The notes under the pieces were generated by a model that made no database searches, was not told the DNA's origin, and saw only the letters and a list, made by a program, of their open reading frames with translations. This document shows positions 34,355 to 47,112 of a DNA stretch of 64,000 nucleotides, piece by piece. A program made the translations under genes and the position numbers. The stretch comes from Berghia stephanieae (lineage: Eukaryota; Mollusca; Gastropoda; Nudibranchia; Aeolidiidae). Position 1 is the stretch's first letter. Every line of letters begins with the position of its first letter. The DNA lies in contig CM067443.1 of NCBI GenBank assembly GCA_034508935.3, forward strand, positions 6,668,664 to 6,732,663, given 5' to 3'.

Positions 34355-36300
34355 AGCAAGGTTCTTACATGTGCTTCTGGAATGTCAAGATACTCAGACA
34401 ACTTTTGTGAAAATAATAGTAATAGAAAACCATCATGGACTCCCCTTTACACTCTATGTTTAATATAGCCTGTACCACTTAATACTCTGTTAGAGAGAAA
34501 ATTTCCACTTCCACCAGTAGTCGCAACACATTTGTAGTATCTTGAGAATGAGGATTATTGTTTTATTATGTTGTAAATTCTTGGTGATGGTAGATTGATG
34601 TTGTATTTTGGGAATTGGTGTTGCTGCTAAGTGCTGCTGTTTCGTGTGGCAGGCTTCTAGCAGTCAGATGCTCTCAACGCGAGTTGGAGGTGAATGACGT
34701 GGAAGCAATGAGTGCTTCTTGTTTTATCTCCCCTCGTAACCACAGTTCTGCAGACATAAGGAAAGAGACTGTAGTATGTTTACTTGGAATAAGAGGCCAC
34801 ATACGGTCTTTTTCCTAAAGACAGCAGAGTGTGCTTGGTACGTACGTCGACATGCAGCATACCGCAAGACGAACAGAGGGAGATAGCAAAAATAAACCAT
34901 AAGTGCTAAAAAAAACCCCAAAAAAACAAGGAGTATGAAACCACCATACTACCACAAGCTAATTCAGCTAATTCAAGACAAATGAAAGACTATATTAAAT
35001 TCCAAATGGTTTGGGGGTTTTTTCTTTTAAAATGTTCCCTTTCAACTGTCAAAATATCACAATAAAAAGCTTTTCATTTGTTATTGATTGACCTAACCCA
35101 ATTCTAGGCTCCAAGTAGAAAACCTCGCCAGCGCTGAAGAAAATTTGGTGAGAACTAATCAACCTTCTGACAGAAGTTCTGTCTGTCTATAACTATGACT
35201 AAACAAAAACAAATAATAGAAACAAACTAAAATGATTGAGTAACGTCGACTGCATATTTTTAGCATTATCATGTATAGACTAGAGTCAATAACAATAGTC
35301 ATCATAAATGAATGGTAATGACAAATGAGTTGCCATGGCCTCCTTTCCTTTACCTAACTTAAATTAAGGCTTACGGTGAAATTTTGTGTGAAGGCAATAG
35401 TTGATAAAGTTGATGACATCTTACAATCGTCTTATCATTTCGCACATTAGAACGTTTCCGCTAGCTTGTGATCCCAGGTGGCAGACCCCAGAAATCTGAA
35501 ACTCATGCGTCGCTTGACAAGTTTTCCTGACCTGATTCAATTTCAAGTGTCGTTAGGTGTGTGGAGTGTAAAGTATGTGTTTAGTTAGGAATCAGTTGTT
35601 TTTTTAGACTTCTGCAACTCAGCAGACAATGTCTCTAAAACACGTGTGGCTTTTGTGAAAGATTAGAGGCAGAAGAAAAGATTAGGGCAAAAAGACATTT
35701 ATAAATCATACCTCATTCACGGGAAGTAAACAAATCTATTGCACTGTCTCTTCACCTGTGAAGCCTTGGGCAGTTCCAAACTTTTCTCATTGGATTGGAT
35801 TTTCCCGATGCTGAGGTAATCAGACAAAATGACCTCATATCCCCTTTTCGGTAGACGGTGTATCAATAAATATATACCCTATCAAAATTTATTAGGATTA
35901 TTTTCCCCGTTGTAATTTGTTGGTTTCGTTATTGTGGATAAACTGATATTTTGTGCATTTGCCTATTTTTGTTAGATCATTATAAATTAAGTTTCTAGCA
36001 CCTATTTTACGGTGAGTAATAATACAATTTCCATTATGGAGTTTACAAGCTCGAAACGGGAGAGAATGCACTAAGTCTAAGACCTAAGACTAAGAAAGCG
36101 TTTTCATTTCATTGCCACACAGAAAGAAATTTTTAGATTAGCGTTTTTACTCACTAGAGAATTCTCGTTCTCTTTGTCATCTTAGAGAAGACTCTATCCA
36201 CAGTTCCATTTGGGGCTGCGTGACATGTCATCTTCTTGAAACATGTCATGCGCTGTAACTTTTATAATATAACATTTCTGAAAAACAATTATCGTGTGAG
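34355..36300. other. Intergenic, no gene seen
   Basis: No recognisable exon on either strand. The open frame at 34615..34818 has no family resemblance and no supporting splice context. Confidence 0.4.
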
Positions 36301-36303
36301 TCT

Positions 36304-36306
<3 letters not shown>

Positions 36307-36374
<68 letters not shown>

Positions 36375-36436
36375 GTGCGTGTGTGTGTGTGTGTGTGTGT
36401 GTGCATGGGTGGATGTGTATGTGTGTGTGTGTGCAT
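36307..36436. repeat. (TC)n and (GT)n compound microsatellite
   Basis: TC tract at 36307..36374, then GT to 36432 with GCATGGG interruptions. Confidence 0.95.
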
Positions 36437-36948
36437 GGAATCAAGTATCGGACCTTAGAGGATTAAACGCGTACCATCAATGCCGCAGAGAGAAGGGTTT
36501 TTTTTTTCTTCTAATACATTATGCTTTCTTTGGCATCTTTTAGGTTAAATAATAGGTTTTCTGGTTGAAAATTAAAATTCCCTTTATTTATTCCCAGGGG
36601 AACATCATTATATTTCAAGGGAAGACACAACATTCTGTTATGCTTGGATTTTTTTTTAAATTATCAGTTTATATTAAATTAAGGTTGAACCTCTCATCTT
36701 GAACGTTATAACATAAAAATGAAATCATTTTCATTCAAGTTGAATAATTTATAGGTTTTCTTGATATATTTTTTCTTAAATTGAAATCAGGGTGACATTG
36801 CATATAATACCCTCAGCGGTCTTCCACAAGGATAAAATGACAATTGAATTTCTTAAATAAACCAACTGGCATTTAAGCATAAACGAGAAAAGCAATCGAC
36901 CACAAAAAATGCATTAGAAATCATAACCTCTGCTTCTTTTTTTTTTAG

Positions 36949-37079
36949 CTGGAAGGAGTCATTCATCGTCGCTGCTTTCAAAGTCAAGTTCTGGTTCAGG
37001 ATCTAAAGATAAATTTGATTCCATGGACTATATAGATGTCAGTACCAGTAGGGCTAGAATTACCGCACTACATCCATAG
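36949..37079 (+). CDS. Possible terminal exon of an unrecognised gene
   Basis: A strong acceptor (poly-T run then TTTTTTAG) is followed by two bases and 42 codons: GRSHSSSLLSKSSSGSGSKD, then KFDSMDYIDVSTSR..., ending TALHP and TAG. The Ser-rich acidic composition with an MDYIDV motif looks like a phosphorylatable cytoplasmic tail. No upstream exon could be found and the product is not recognised. It may be chance. It lies 2.4 kb upstream of the UBTD gene on the same strand. Confidence 0.25.
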
Positions 37080-37679
37080 GAAAAGCAGATGTTAGTCGGA
37101 ACTAAAGGCCAAGATTCTATCAATGCACTCTTTCCAGGACAAACCAACATCTTTGTCGATGCACTGCGACGTGTAGTTGTTGCTCTTGTGTCATATTTGT
37201 ACACAGTGCAAATATTCAATGGCTGGGGCTCTAACAACTTCAGACCTTTAGTTACGGATCGTCTTCCCATAATTCTGGATATTATTTTAGAAAGGCATTA
37301 ATATTCCACGTGCCCTGAGATCTGATTTGACATTTTCAGAGCATTTATTTCATTCCCACAATTGAAAAGTTAAATTTATCGAGTGATGTCGATTTAGTAT
37401 TTCTCATTAGTACAGATACAGCTACAGACTAAAAGTGGTTACAAGAGACTGGCTACCTCAACAGTAAAAAAAAATAGTCTCTGAAAGTGGCCGTTTTCTT
37501 TAGATAAATATTTGAGAATGTACAAACATCGATGTCTTTCTGTATGTATACATTTCTATCAAGACACCAATATATATATATATATTTTTGATTTTCTATG
37601 CTGGTATGGTGCAGTCAGCTTTCTGTTTTAAATTTTGTAGGCCAAAATATGTTGAACATTCTTTTTAGACATTTGTTTT

Positions 37680-38640
37680 GAAAAAAATCTAGCTTTTGTA
37701 TTATGAAGGATGTCATTTACCAGCTTTCGCAACCGTATAGCAGTACACTTAAGACATTGTTTTTGTATATTTTCAGTTTAGTCTTTCTCATAATTTGCTT
37801 TGATTTCCAAAAGTTTTACAGCGTGCCACGAAAGCCTGGTTTGCCTTTTGGATTATGTGCTTGATGTCGTGTTCTGCATTCCAGTCGTTTTTATTTTGGA
37901 TCCAAGGTAGGAGAACTCTGTTACCTCGTCAATTACATGCTCGTCTATCTTTATTTAACTAGCCTATTTTGGATACACCCTTATCGGAATTTATTTTCAG
38001 TCCAAGTTTGAGGCGTTGTTGTGTAATTTCTTTTGGTTTCCTGAGTCCAGGGAGTCCATTGAATTCCGTTTCTCTCTCCACTTGTTGGTTCTCTCATGAT
38101 CCAGTCGATGGAAAGTAGGAACATAAATGGTGAGACGTACTCCAATTTTCCCACCAACCGCCCGTGTCAGTTTCCCTCCGTGAACTACCTGACAAGTCAT
38201 CCCTCATAGGATTTCTCCTTCAACGTGGACGGCTTTGCAGGGATTTCATAATGTCAGTAATTTCCAAAGACTGTTTCAATGTAGGCTGTCAAATGCTTTA
38301 TGGTAGTCACAAAATGTTTATAGAGAGGACTGTTCCATTCCAACGATTGCTCAAGTATGATTCTCAATTTGGCTATTTGGTCAGTGCATGATCGATTCTG
38401 TCTAAAAACCTGTCTGGTTTTCGCGTAGTGTGGCATCTACTGCATCTTTCATTCTCTGTAGCAGACTTTTGTTGAAAATCTTCCCAGGTATGGAGAGAAG
38501 TCTGATGCCACGATAATTTTCTTAATGACTCCAAGTCCCCTTTCTTCGGTAATTTGATAATGACGTCCTCTCTATAGCCCAAGTATGAAAAATGCCCGTG
38601 AGCAACACCACAGTTGTGTCCCTTTAAAATGATGCACATT
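37680..38640 (-). mobile_element. LINE reverse transcriptase remnant
   Basis: Minus-strand translation in several frames gives EDVIIKLPKKGDLE, RQNRSCTDQIAKLRIILEQS (RT motif preceding the catalytic block), INFVDYHKAFD-like residues, then an ERTNKWREKRNSMDS stretch and an EFSYLGSKI-like C-terminal region. The frame is heavily broken. It is the same broad RT type as the copy at 1840 but not a duplicate. Confidence 0.7.
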
Positions 38641-38644
38641 TAAA

Positions 38645-39466
38645 GATCCTATTGCAAACTATTGGGTTATGGCGAGGCGACCAAAAGATACTATTTTTAG
38701 AAGGCCCTGGGTTATGGTAATAAGTGTATAAATAGACTATTTATTTATAAATCTATGGTTATGGTTGACGAGAGATGCAGACCGCATCCAATGAGTACAT
38801 GCCAATGTATGTTTATATAGTATTGTCCTATAAGATATCAATGGTTTATCAATAATGTTACTTTTACCTAAATTTAGAGACCTAGAGAAATTTCACGGCC
38901 TCCACGTTAATATTGCTGGGGCTCATTGGTAGGGATTGGCCATTCTATCATCTGTCATGTTTTTTGATTTTTTATGTTTGAGTAAACCTGTGTTGCCTTA
39001 CACCAACAAAATATTTGTTTTCAAATAATTCACCCCCCCCCCCCCCCCCCCCCCCACCCTTTCCTCTCTCCCATTCCTTCTTAGTGGAGAAAATATGAAA
39101 ACTCACATCAAAAGGTGACGAGTTGCTCAAGAGAAGTCTCAGGTGTGATAATTTTAGCAAGTTAACGGTCATCTTAGTCGATTCAAAACATTTGAATTAA
39201 AAGTTTTTATGGTCATTATGAGATGAACATATTTTGCCAGCAGTGCGGTATTCTCTCTCTTACTTCACACTTGCGTGCACTATTTGGGTGTATAGAAGCC
39301 TTCACCATCCAAATACACGCAAACTGAAACGTCACAGCAACCAGGAACAAAGCTGGGATCGTAACATCAAGTCAGGCATTGTTTTTGTGAATCGAAGACA
39401 TGTTTGAGATGGGTAATAGGCACCACGGTTCTTGAAAAATCACCCGGTCTGCATCTTTAAAAAAGG
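38645..39466. other. Upstream flank of the UBTD gene
   Basis: The presumed promoter and 5' UTR lie here, but no core element is clear. A poly(C) run sits at about 39032..39056. Confidence 0.4.
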
Positions 39467-39533
39467 ATGGGTGGGTGCATTGGGTCCCAGCGTGACAATG
39501 GCCCACCCTCAGGTGAATCTTCAGACGCAACTG
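39467..39533 (+). CDS. UBTD2: UBTD gene, coding exon 1
   Basis: ATGGGTGGGTGCATTGGGTC codes for MGGCIGS; the exon ends in phase 1 at G before GTATGG. It is too short to stand out as an ORF. It is identified by the family's MGGC start, correct phase and plausible spacing. Confidence 0.88.
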
Positions 39534-41490
39534 GTATGGTACAACATGGTGAGTATTATCTTATTATTGTTGTCATAATAATAGAGTAGCGTTCGAGTTC
39601 GACGTTGTGAGCTGTGAATAGTTGGACAAATCGATGAGAAGAGGTATTTAAATTGAGACTCCACCAGATTATTGACTGTTCAATCAGTTAGACAAATTAA
39701 AGACTTCACAAATGAAAGAAGACACTTATTAGTTGTTTTTGTTTGTTTGTTTTTTTTTTTGTTTTGTTTTTTTTTTTTTTTTGTTTTCTCATGTCTCTCT
39801 CACGAGAGCAGAATCCTGGCATGTGAACGTGGAGAGAAAAACCCGCCTCACTCATCATATATTTTTTTTCGACCTTTATTATTTTAAGTTGTACTGTTGT
39901 TATTGCCAGACATGTCTATCAATAACAAAAAAGCCAGACTTTTTATTATTGCAGTTGGCAAAACAATTTTTATGCAAAACTATTCCTGACCTCCCATTCC
40001 CATAGTGGGCAGGGGCAGGGGGGTACATACTGTGTCTTCTCTATCAGTCTATCCCCTTATGAATGTTTTCCTTCTGTCTTTGTCTTGGAATGAGATTACT
40101 TGGTTTTGTCCTGGCCCTGGCCGGAGTCCTAGCTGGGAGGGAAACAGTCAAATGCATAGTTATTGATACTTTTTTCCTTGTAAATCATCTCTCTGTTATG
40201 TATTATTATTGTATTTGTTATTTTGAATGTATTTAAGCATTTGAGTGAGTGTGTTCCTCTTTGTTGGATTTTGTGCTTGTGTCCAGATGAGACCTATAGG
40301 TGATCTCAGACTAAGTACATTGGTGGTATGCTCTTGGAATCTACATCTGATCCCTATTTGTTCCCAGTGCCCCTTTGTCTTACTTTTTCTTGGATGCTTT
40401 AATCGTAATTCTAGAACTTTTTACTATCCCATTTTCTTCCTTTTTACTGATGCTGATATAACTATAACCTAAATGTGTTGCATGCGCCGTAAAACCCTTA
40501 AAAACATATGCAAAACTAGGCGTGAAAAATACCAAATTCAAATAATCTGAAAAAAAAATAATTCCAGTGGTAATTTGTGTCCCTAAATCAGTTAAGATCA
40601 AGTGTTATTTAACACAAGAGGAAAGTAAATAATCCAGCTCCTTAATCGAAGTGACTATTTCTCTGAGTGCTTGGCGAAATAAACCTGAACGCTATTTCTC
40701 CAAACAGTTTGCATTCTCGAGATTTTTTTGGTTACCTATTTAGGAGAGTTCGGCGCAATCTTTCATCATTTTGCAACTTCTACAAGGACCAAGAGGAAGC
40801 ACATTCTAGAGCTAGATAATACCACTTCCCCAAAAGAAGTCGATGAATTTTTGAAACAAAGAGAAAATTGAAGAACGGAAACAGAAATGAAAACGAAAAC
40901 TGAAACAAAACATAAAATAAAAATGATTTTTGTGTAGGATGGCTGACAACTTGGAATATTTAAATAAACAAACAATTAATAAAGATGAAGAAAAAGCTTG
41001 CCCCCTCCACATAAAGTCTATTCGGATTGGAGTCTATATAACCATAACATTATTTTACAGAATATTCGAGAAATTAGAGTTCAGCATTTAGTTGGCCAAG
41101 CATTTGAGAATTAGAGATCACTTATTGTAGAAGTCTTTCCCAATGTCAAGAACGGAAAAAGGTTTGTATAAATTTTAAGAAATAATAAGAGGAACCACTA
41201 TTTGGAATTTATCCAATGCAACGACTCCCACTTCATTGTCATACTCACTAACCGGAAGGTTGATACTCAACCCACATGATAAAAATGATGGCATCTTTTG
41301 TCAATGGGGGATTTGACAAAACAAATATTTCGATAAAATCATCAAGATGCCCAATCAATCTCTTAATACCCACAAGCAATCTTCATGTCAATTGTAAACA
41401 CTATGCAAAATTTGGTGACGATTGGTTTACTGGTTTCAGAGCCATACTGTTACAAAAATCCAATTTGCTAAATAGGTGATAAGGTGATTA

Positions 41491-41585
<95 letters not shown>

Positions 41586-44500
41586 TGAAATCTCTTGACA
41601 TTACAAATACAAATATGAGTTTATTTATACTTTTTGATTTAAGACTGTATCAATTTCAATTAGATATTCTTAGATAAAGTTGAATATTTCTTTGGGATGT
41701 CATTGTGTCAAAGAGTGACAATTTTCCAATAATCATATTTTATCATTCTTTTCAATTTAATTATAGAATACTTAATTTTCTTCTTCTAGTTTCTGTTGGA
41801 CGAAATCAGCCTCTGAAACCAGAAAAGCCCAAGTGGAAAAGTGATGTACCATTGACAGAGGGACAGCTTCGGAGTAAAAGAGATGAGTTTTGGGACACAG
41901 CTCCAGCCTTTGACGGTAGAAAAGAAATTTGGGATGCTCTCAAAGCTGCTTCCTATGCTTTAGAAACAGGAGATCATGCACTTGCTCAAGCCATTGTAGA
42001 TGGTGCCAGCATCTCTTTACCTCATGGTAAATGTATTTATGTAATTATTTGTACCTTGACTAATTTAATCTTCATTTTACAATCAAACAGAGTTATTCTA
42101 CTTATGATGAGTCACCTAAAAGAGAATATTGTAATTAGCCTCTTGTGATAATCTTGCTGTTTAATTATCAGTGATGATAATATTCCGTGGAATTACGGGA
42201 ATTTAGGATTTTTTCAGAAATTTTCCGTTGTTTTTGCCGTGTCAAACATTTTCCACCAGAAAAATCACAGTTATGTCGTGTCACTTTTTCACACCTCTGC
42301 TCAATTGCATGAATTTTGGTGGCACTCATGACGTTAGTCGAGGCACACTGGCGCCAAATGTCAAAAGTGGACAAGACCTTTGATGACCTTGGCTGAGAAG
42401 ATGATTGAAAGAGATGGGGATGGGGCAAATGGGTAAAAATTTTTTGGTACCATTTAGCTGTAGCATGATAGTACATTTGGCGATTTTATGTTATGTAAGT
42501 GAGTCTTTCTTTAAAAATTGTTTTGGTTTTGTTTTTTTGTTTGTTTGTTTGTTTGTTCGTTCTGAATTAGTTCAGGCCTGTAAATCTTCCGACTATTGTC
42601 AGATTTCCGACAGTACAATTTTGCTCTATAAGTGCTAATATTTAAAAAAAATAAAATTAATAGTAAAAATGAAATTCGTAACGTCAAAGACCAGAACCAA
42701 ATAAAAAAAGACAATAAAAGACTTTTATTTCGTTCCTCGAAAACGTCAGATTTTATTCCGTTTCAAATGCCGACTTTAAAAAAAACAAAAAAACCTTTTT
42801 ATTTGTGCATCAAAGACAAAAAAAAACTAGGCCATCAATCAGTTAGCTATAATATTATCATGCCACCTACACACTCCTCTAGACATGGATGTTTTCACTG
42901 CCTGGCTACTGTGACACAGCCAGCAAGAGAGGGTCGCAACGTTCGCGCGAGTCGTCGAACACACACCTAGTCAGTAAATAATGCAAGCACAGAAGTGTGT
43001 CGGAGCTTCTAGGACTGGAAGGTTTCTCTCTATTTTGCTACTGACTTACATGCATTTCTCCGTATCTTATTTCTTTTTCCCCATGATTTGTTGGTTCCGT
43101 CTGGATGTGAGACAGAAAAAAAATAATGCGAAATAATTATTTTTCTTCAAAATATATATTCTTCTTCTCTCATGCGACCGCACCACCTCCTCTTCTTCTT
43201 CTTCCTTCTTCTTTCTTCTTCTTCTTCTTTCTTCTTCTTTTTCTTCTTCTTCTTCTTCTTCTTCTTCTTTCTTCTTCTTCTTCTTCTTCTTCTTCTTCTT
43301 CTTCTTCTATAAGAATTAATCCAAATAAACGAAAGAATCAGCGTAAACATTTTACACAAACAAACAGGACAAGGATACGCAGCTTCCCGTGTCAACACTA
43401 TCTAGTACACATCCTTCAAAAGGGTAGGAATTGTTCTCTTCCTTTCATTTTACTACTAACTCAGACCTGGGCCCTCAAATAATTTGGATTTTTTTTTTGG
43501 TACCATAAAATAAGGACCTCATTATAAATAAGTAGGGGAAAGTGACATGATTTGACTAGTCAATTGACGTGTCATATCTGTGTTGTGTTTATTAATTAAT
43601 CAATATTTTCGCGTGTTCAATAAGTTCCGACAATTTTTTCACCAACCATTTACAGGCCTGTTAGTTAATTTGGCTTGATTTTGAATTTGCTGTTTAGATG
43701 GAATATGTTTTGCAATTGTTTAAAGATTTTTATTTATAAGCTGCATAACCACAAGGTTGCAGTAATAGTAATACAGACACTAGCAGGGTTGTAAAAACAT
43801 TTTGCACCAAAGCTTCTTTTGCTTGTCAAAATCTTTACAGGGATGCCATATGTTTTTTTCAATCAAATTGCTGTGTCTGTGGTGGACTAAGAACAATCAA
43901 TGTTTACAACAACTTGTTTGAGTTTAGCATATATGTTTGTAAAATGTTGCACTCGCAGACAGGAAACTCAAGTTCGGTTAATCTCAACATTTTCGCTCAT
44001 CCCAAGGTGTTGTGATTATCGGGAGTGGACTGTAGTTTTACTTTTTTTTATGTTAGCACATCATTTGAAACAATTGTACAAGATGTACAAGAAATAAAGC
44101 ACAGTGCTGCTATGTGGTCTAGTGGTATGATGCTTGCTCACTTTTGAACCAGAAGGTCCTGGATTCGAGCCCTGCTCTGAGCAGTGCATAGTTAAGTCCT
44201 TGAAAACTGCTCTTTGCTCACATTGTCATTCTGTCAGGTGGATAATGAGTACCTTGCCATAAACAGCATTGTCAATGTCCGAAATAATTGTAATATTGCC
44301 TAACAGGTGTCTCATCCTACTTAAGTGTTGCTGTTGGCTAGAGACCCCTTGTTAAGTGCTTTGAGCATATTTAGTGGATATTGCATTTATAAATGTTCTT
44401 GATTTTTTGTTTGGTTGTTGAAATGCTAACGAAGGGTTTTCAGGGATATTTGTCATTTGTTGCATGCTAAGTACTAAAAACATTCACTCGAGCCTATTTC

Positions 44501-45167
44501 AATCTCAATTCACTTTAAACTTTATTTCTATTCTTATGTGTAGGCTGAACATTGTGTTGGTCACCAGTATAAATAGAACTATCAAAGAATGGTTGTGGTC
44601 TAATAAGTTCTATGTATTTTTAAATAGTGACAAATTATGGAGCAGGTGTAAGATAAAAATCAGAAAAGGTGTGTATTTATCAACTAGTTTTATTCATAGA
44701 CCGATATTACAATATGATAATTTTCTTTTCTTGTGATGATGAATAATAACAAAATTTTGTTCACAGGTACTTTGATGGATTGCTATGACGAGCTAGGCAA
44801 TCGTTATCAACTCCCTCATTATGTACTCAGTGCCCCTACAAACCTGTTGGATGATACAAGTGAAAGTGATGCCACCCCAGAGGGAGATATAAATGCAGAA
44901 CCTGGCATTGAACAACCTATACGCTTTAGACTATCAAATCTAACCTATGACATCAAGCTTCAGGTTTCTTCAACAGAGACGGTAATGAAGGTGAAAAAGC
45001 GAATTGCAGAATTAAAGGAAGTGGGAGTTGAGCCCCACAGGCAGAGGTGGTTTTATGCTGGCCGTTTGCTCAATGATAAACTACGCATAGAGGATTCTAA
45101 AATACTGAAAAACCATGTAGTCCAAGTGATAATTTCCCCTGCTCCAAAGGAGGATGATGAAAGTTGA
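39467..45167 (+). CDS. UBTD2: Ubiquitin domain-containing protein, UBTD1/UBTD2 type (3 coding exons)
   Basis: Spliced CDS: 39467..39533, 41790..42026, 44767..45167 (67+237+401 nt, 234 residues, the length I recall for human UBTD2). Phases agree (1 and 1), with donors GGTATGG and GGTAAATG and acceptors TTCTAG and TTCACAG. Exon 1 gives [16 protein letters not shown], an N-myristoylation-like MGxC start. Residues 26-102 carry the conserved [36 protein letters not shown] and [13 protein letters not shown] of the N-terminal UBTD/DC-UbP domain. [11 protein letters not shown] follows at 107-117. A ubiquitin-like fold spans about 153-225 and ends [16 protein letters not shown]. It lacks a C-terminal Gly-Gly, so it is not a conjugated modifier. 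Family members bind ubiquitin E2/E3 machinery (known for UBTD1); the role here is inferred. Invertebrates generally have a single copy, so the UBTD1-versus-UBTD2 label is approximate. Confidence 0.96.
39983..40506 (+). mobile_element. Retroposon family A in UBTD intron 1, with 12-bp TSD
   Basis: Flanked by TATGCAAAACTA at 39971..39982 and 40507..40518. Inserted in the sense direction of the gene. It starts TTCCTGACCTCCCATTCCC (slightly 5'-truncated) and ends with the stem-loop and CCCTTAAAAAC. Confidence 0.88.
40519..41489. other. UBTD intron 1, unassigned
   Basis: No repeat or exon recognised in this stretch. Confidence 0.5.
41490..41585. repeat. (ATT)n microsatellite in UBTD intron 1
   Basis: ATT triplet tract about 200 bp before the exon 2 acceptor. 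Confidence 0.95.
41790..42026 (+). CDS. UBTD2: UBTD gene, coding exon 2
   Basis: Acceptor TTCTTCTAG; codes for [18 protein letters not shown] through SISLPH and the first base of Gly102; donor GGTAAATG. Confidence 0.97.
42027..43187. other. UBTD intron 2, left part
   Basis: No repeat or exon recognised. A (GTTT)n run lies near 42538..42558. Confidence 0.45.
43188..43310. repeat. (TTC)n microsatellite in UBTD intron 2
   Basis: TTC triplets on the coding strand, i.e. GAA on the other strand. Confidence 0.95.
44107..44400 (+). repeat. tRNA-derived SINE, family S2, in UBTD intron 2
   Basis: Head TATGTGGTCTAGTGGTATGA with B-box GGATTCGAGCCC. The body holds GTACCTTGCCATAAACAGCA, and the tail AAGTGCTTTGAGCATATTTA then GGATATTGC. 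Sense to the gene and about 370 bp before exon 3. Confidence 0.88.
44767..45167 (+). CDS. UBTD2: UBTD gene, coding exon 3 (ubiquitin-like domain)
   Basis: Acceptor TGTTCACAG; codes for [18 protein letters not shown] through KEDDES and the TGA stop. The last exon holds the whole ubiquitin-like domain. Confidence 0.97.
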
Positions 45168-46596
45168 GGGGAAGAATCAATTCTCGGATGTTTCATCTCT
45201 GAAAGGATTTTTGTCACATATTATAGGAGGATTTTTTAAAAAACAATTCCATCTCTTCAAGTTGTTTTACAATGTTTATTTAAAAACAAAATCCTTACCA
45301 GCAATATTATCTCATTCATCTAAAAATTATGGCTGGTTTGAATTTTCGATTGTAAGATTCAGATTTAGAGGCCTATCAAAATATTTTTACCTTAAAGGTT
45401 AGGATAATGAGAAAATGTTCATCAGATTTGACGTTTACTCATTATAAAAGTATGGCTGCTGTTGCTCATATTGAATTTTTAATGCCTGCCATAGATACAT
45501 ATATTATATGGTAAAAATTGAACATATTCCGAGATTTTCTCACCCTGATTGATTAGAAATAGGAAAATAATTCTGATCTACTGTTAATGAACCACATTTT
45601 CGAATGTATTGGTTTATGTATCTGGAATATCCCTGGCCAAAAATAAAAGATTATAGTGATATCTTTTGGAAATGAATGATGAAAATCCCTTTTAAATTTA
45701 TTGATAAATGAATTTGTTTTGTAATAGACATTCAAATTCAAGGTTCTGGAGAGAAAATGCTGGTGTTCTCTTCAAGACATGATAAGCATGCATATCTAAA
45801 TTCCAGCTTTCTCTGAGTCAAATCTATGTATAATCCTGTTTTTAAAAATTTTATTTTATTTATTTTCTTTTTCAAACACTGTGAATTCCATTTAAAAATC
45901 CTCCTCCATCGTAATCATTGATATTGTCATCACCATCACTGTAATTTGAATACTGTTATCCCAGAATTTAGATTACACTTGTACATTATTGTCAGATTGT
46001 TATCAATTGACTTTTAAAAACTGCAATTTATTTAACTTTATGTATGCAACAATGTTCAATTGTGGTAAATTTTGGTTAGTGTGATTGGTATTAGTGCCTT
46101 ACTTGTTTGAATCAACTGAGAAAAGGCAGAACATTTTATGCACAAAAGAAAGACATACTTGGAATGTCAAAATGAATTGTGATTTATTAGTAATGTTTGA
46201 ATTTGTGTGTAAAGTAATATTTTATTGTAGTATTTATTAGTTTAATGCTCGTTTCAGGATTTCGAAAAGAATCGCCAAATTAACTTTACTTTTTTTTACT
46301 TTATTTTTATTTTCAAATTTTCAATTTTATGAAGAAGCAGAAATATGTCATGGGATTTGAGGGCAACTATTTGCAAACAAAATTTTGTTGAAAACATGAG
46401 TTTTTGTAACTTTTCCTTTTTTCGTCAACTATACATTGTGTGTGTTAATATGATCATTTTCATTGGTGGTGTCACAAGCAATGCATTGAATTCACAGCTG
46501 ACCATATTGTTCAGAGGTCAGCAAAATTAAAGTAGACTGGCTAAAATGGTATTACATGTTACTTTTTTCTTGTATATTAAATTGCTTAACATTATC
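45168..46596 (+). other. Probable 3' UTR and flank of the UBTD gene
   Basis: AT-rich sequence free of recognisable transposons, unlike the DNA after 46597. That fits a long 3' UTR but is not proof. Confidence 0.4.
45642..45647 (+). terminator. Candidate poly(A) signal of the UBTD gene
   Basis: First canonical AATAAA on the plus strand after the stop codon, 475 bases downstream. Others follow, so the true end may be further on. Confidence 0.3.
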
Positions 46597-47112
46597 CTGG
46601 GTGGGGTTCCTGACCTCCCATAGTAGTCAGAGAGGTACTTACTGTATCTTCTATCCCCCTATATCTGTTTTCCAACTTGCTTTCTGTCTTTGTCTTGGAA
46701 TGAGATTGCTTGGTTTTGTCCTGGCCCTGGCTGGGAGAGAAACGGTCAAATTTATAGTTAGTTTTGGGAGATGATTTTTTTTCCATTGTAAATAATCCCT
46801 CTGTTATGAATTGTATTATTTTTTTTCTTTTACATATATCATGATTTGTAAATATTTGAATGTGTTCCTCTTAGTAGGGTCCTGTGCCTTGTGTCAGGAT
46901 GAAACTTTTAGGTGATCTCAAACTGAGAACAGTGATGGTATGCTCTTGGAATCTACATCTGTTCCCTATTTGAACCCTCCCCCTTTGTCTTACTTTTTCT
47001 CGTGTGCTCTCAATTGTAAATTTTTTAACTATCATATTGTCTTCCTTTTTACTGGCGCTGAAATGACCTAAATGTGTCGCAAGTGCCGTAAAACCCTTAA
47101 AAAACAAAAACA
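46597..47112 (+). mobile_element. Retroposon family A
   Basis: Starts CTGGGTGGGGTTCCTGACC and ends with the stem-loop (about 47047..47093; stem GGCGCT/AGTGCC with a G.U pair) and a TTAAAAAACAAAAACAC tail. The TSD is unclear. Confidence 0.85.

Noticed and set aside
34268-34468. ORF MKNKKYRFSLFRTTMTAVAG... as a gene
   Set aside because: It lies mostly within MITE M1, and the frame is not kept in copies 2 and 4.
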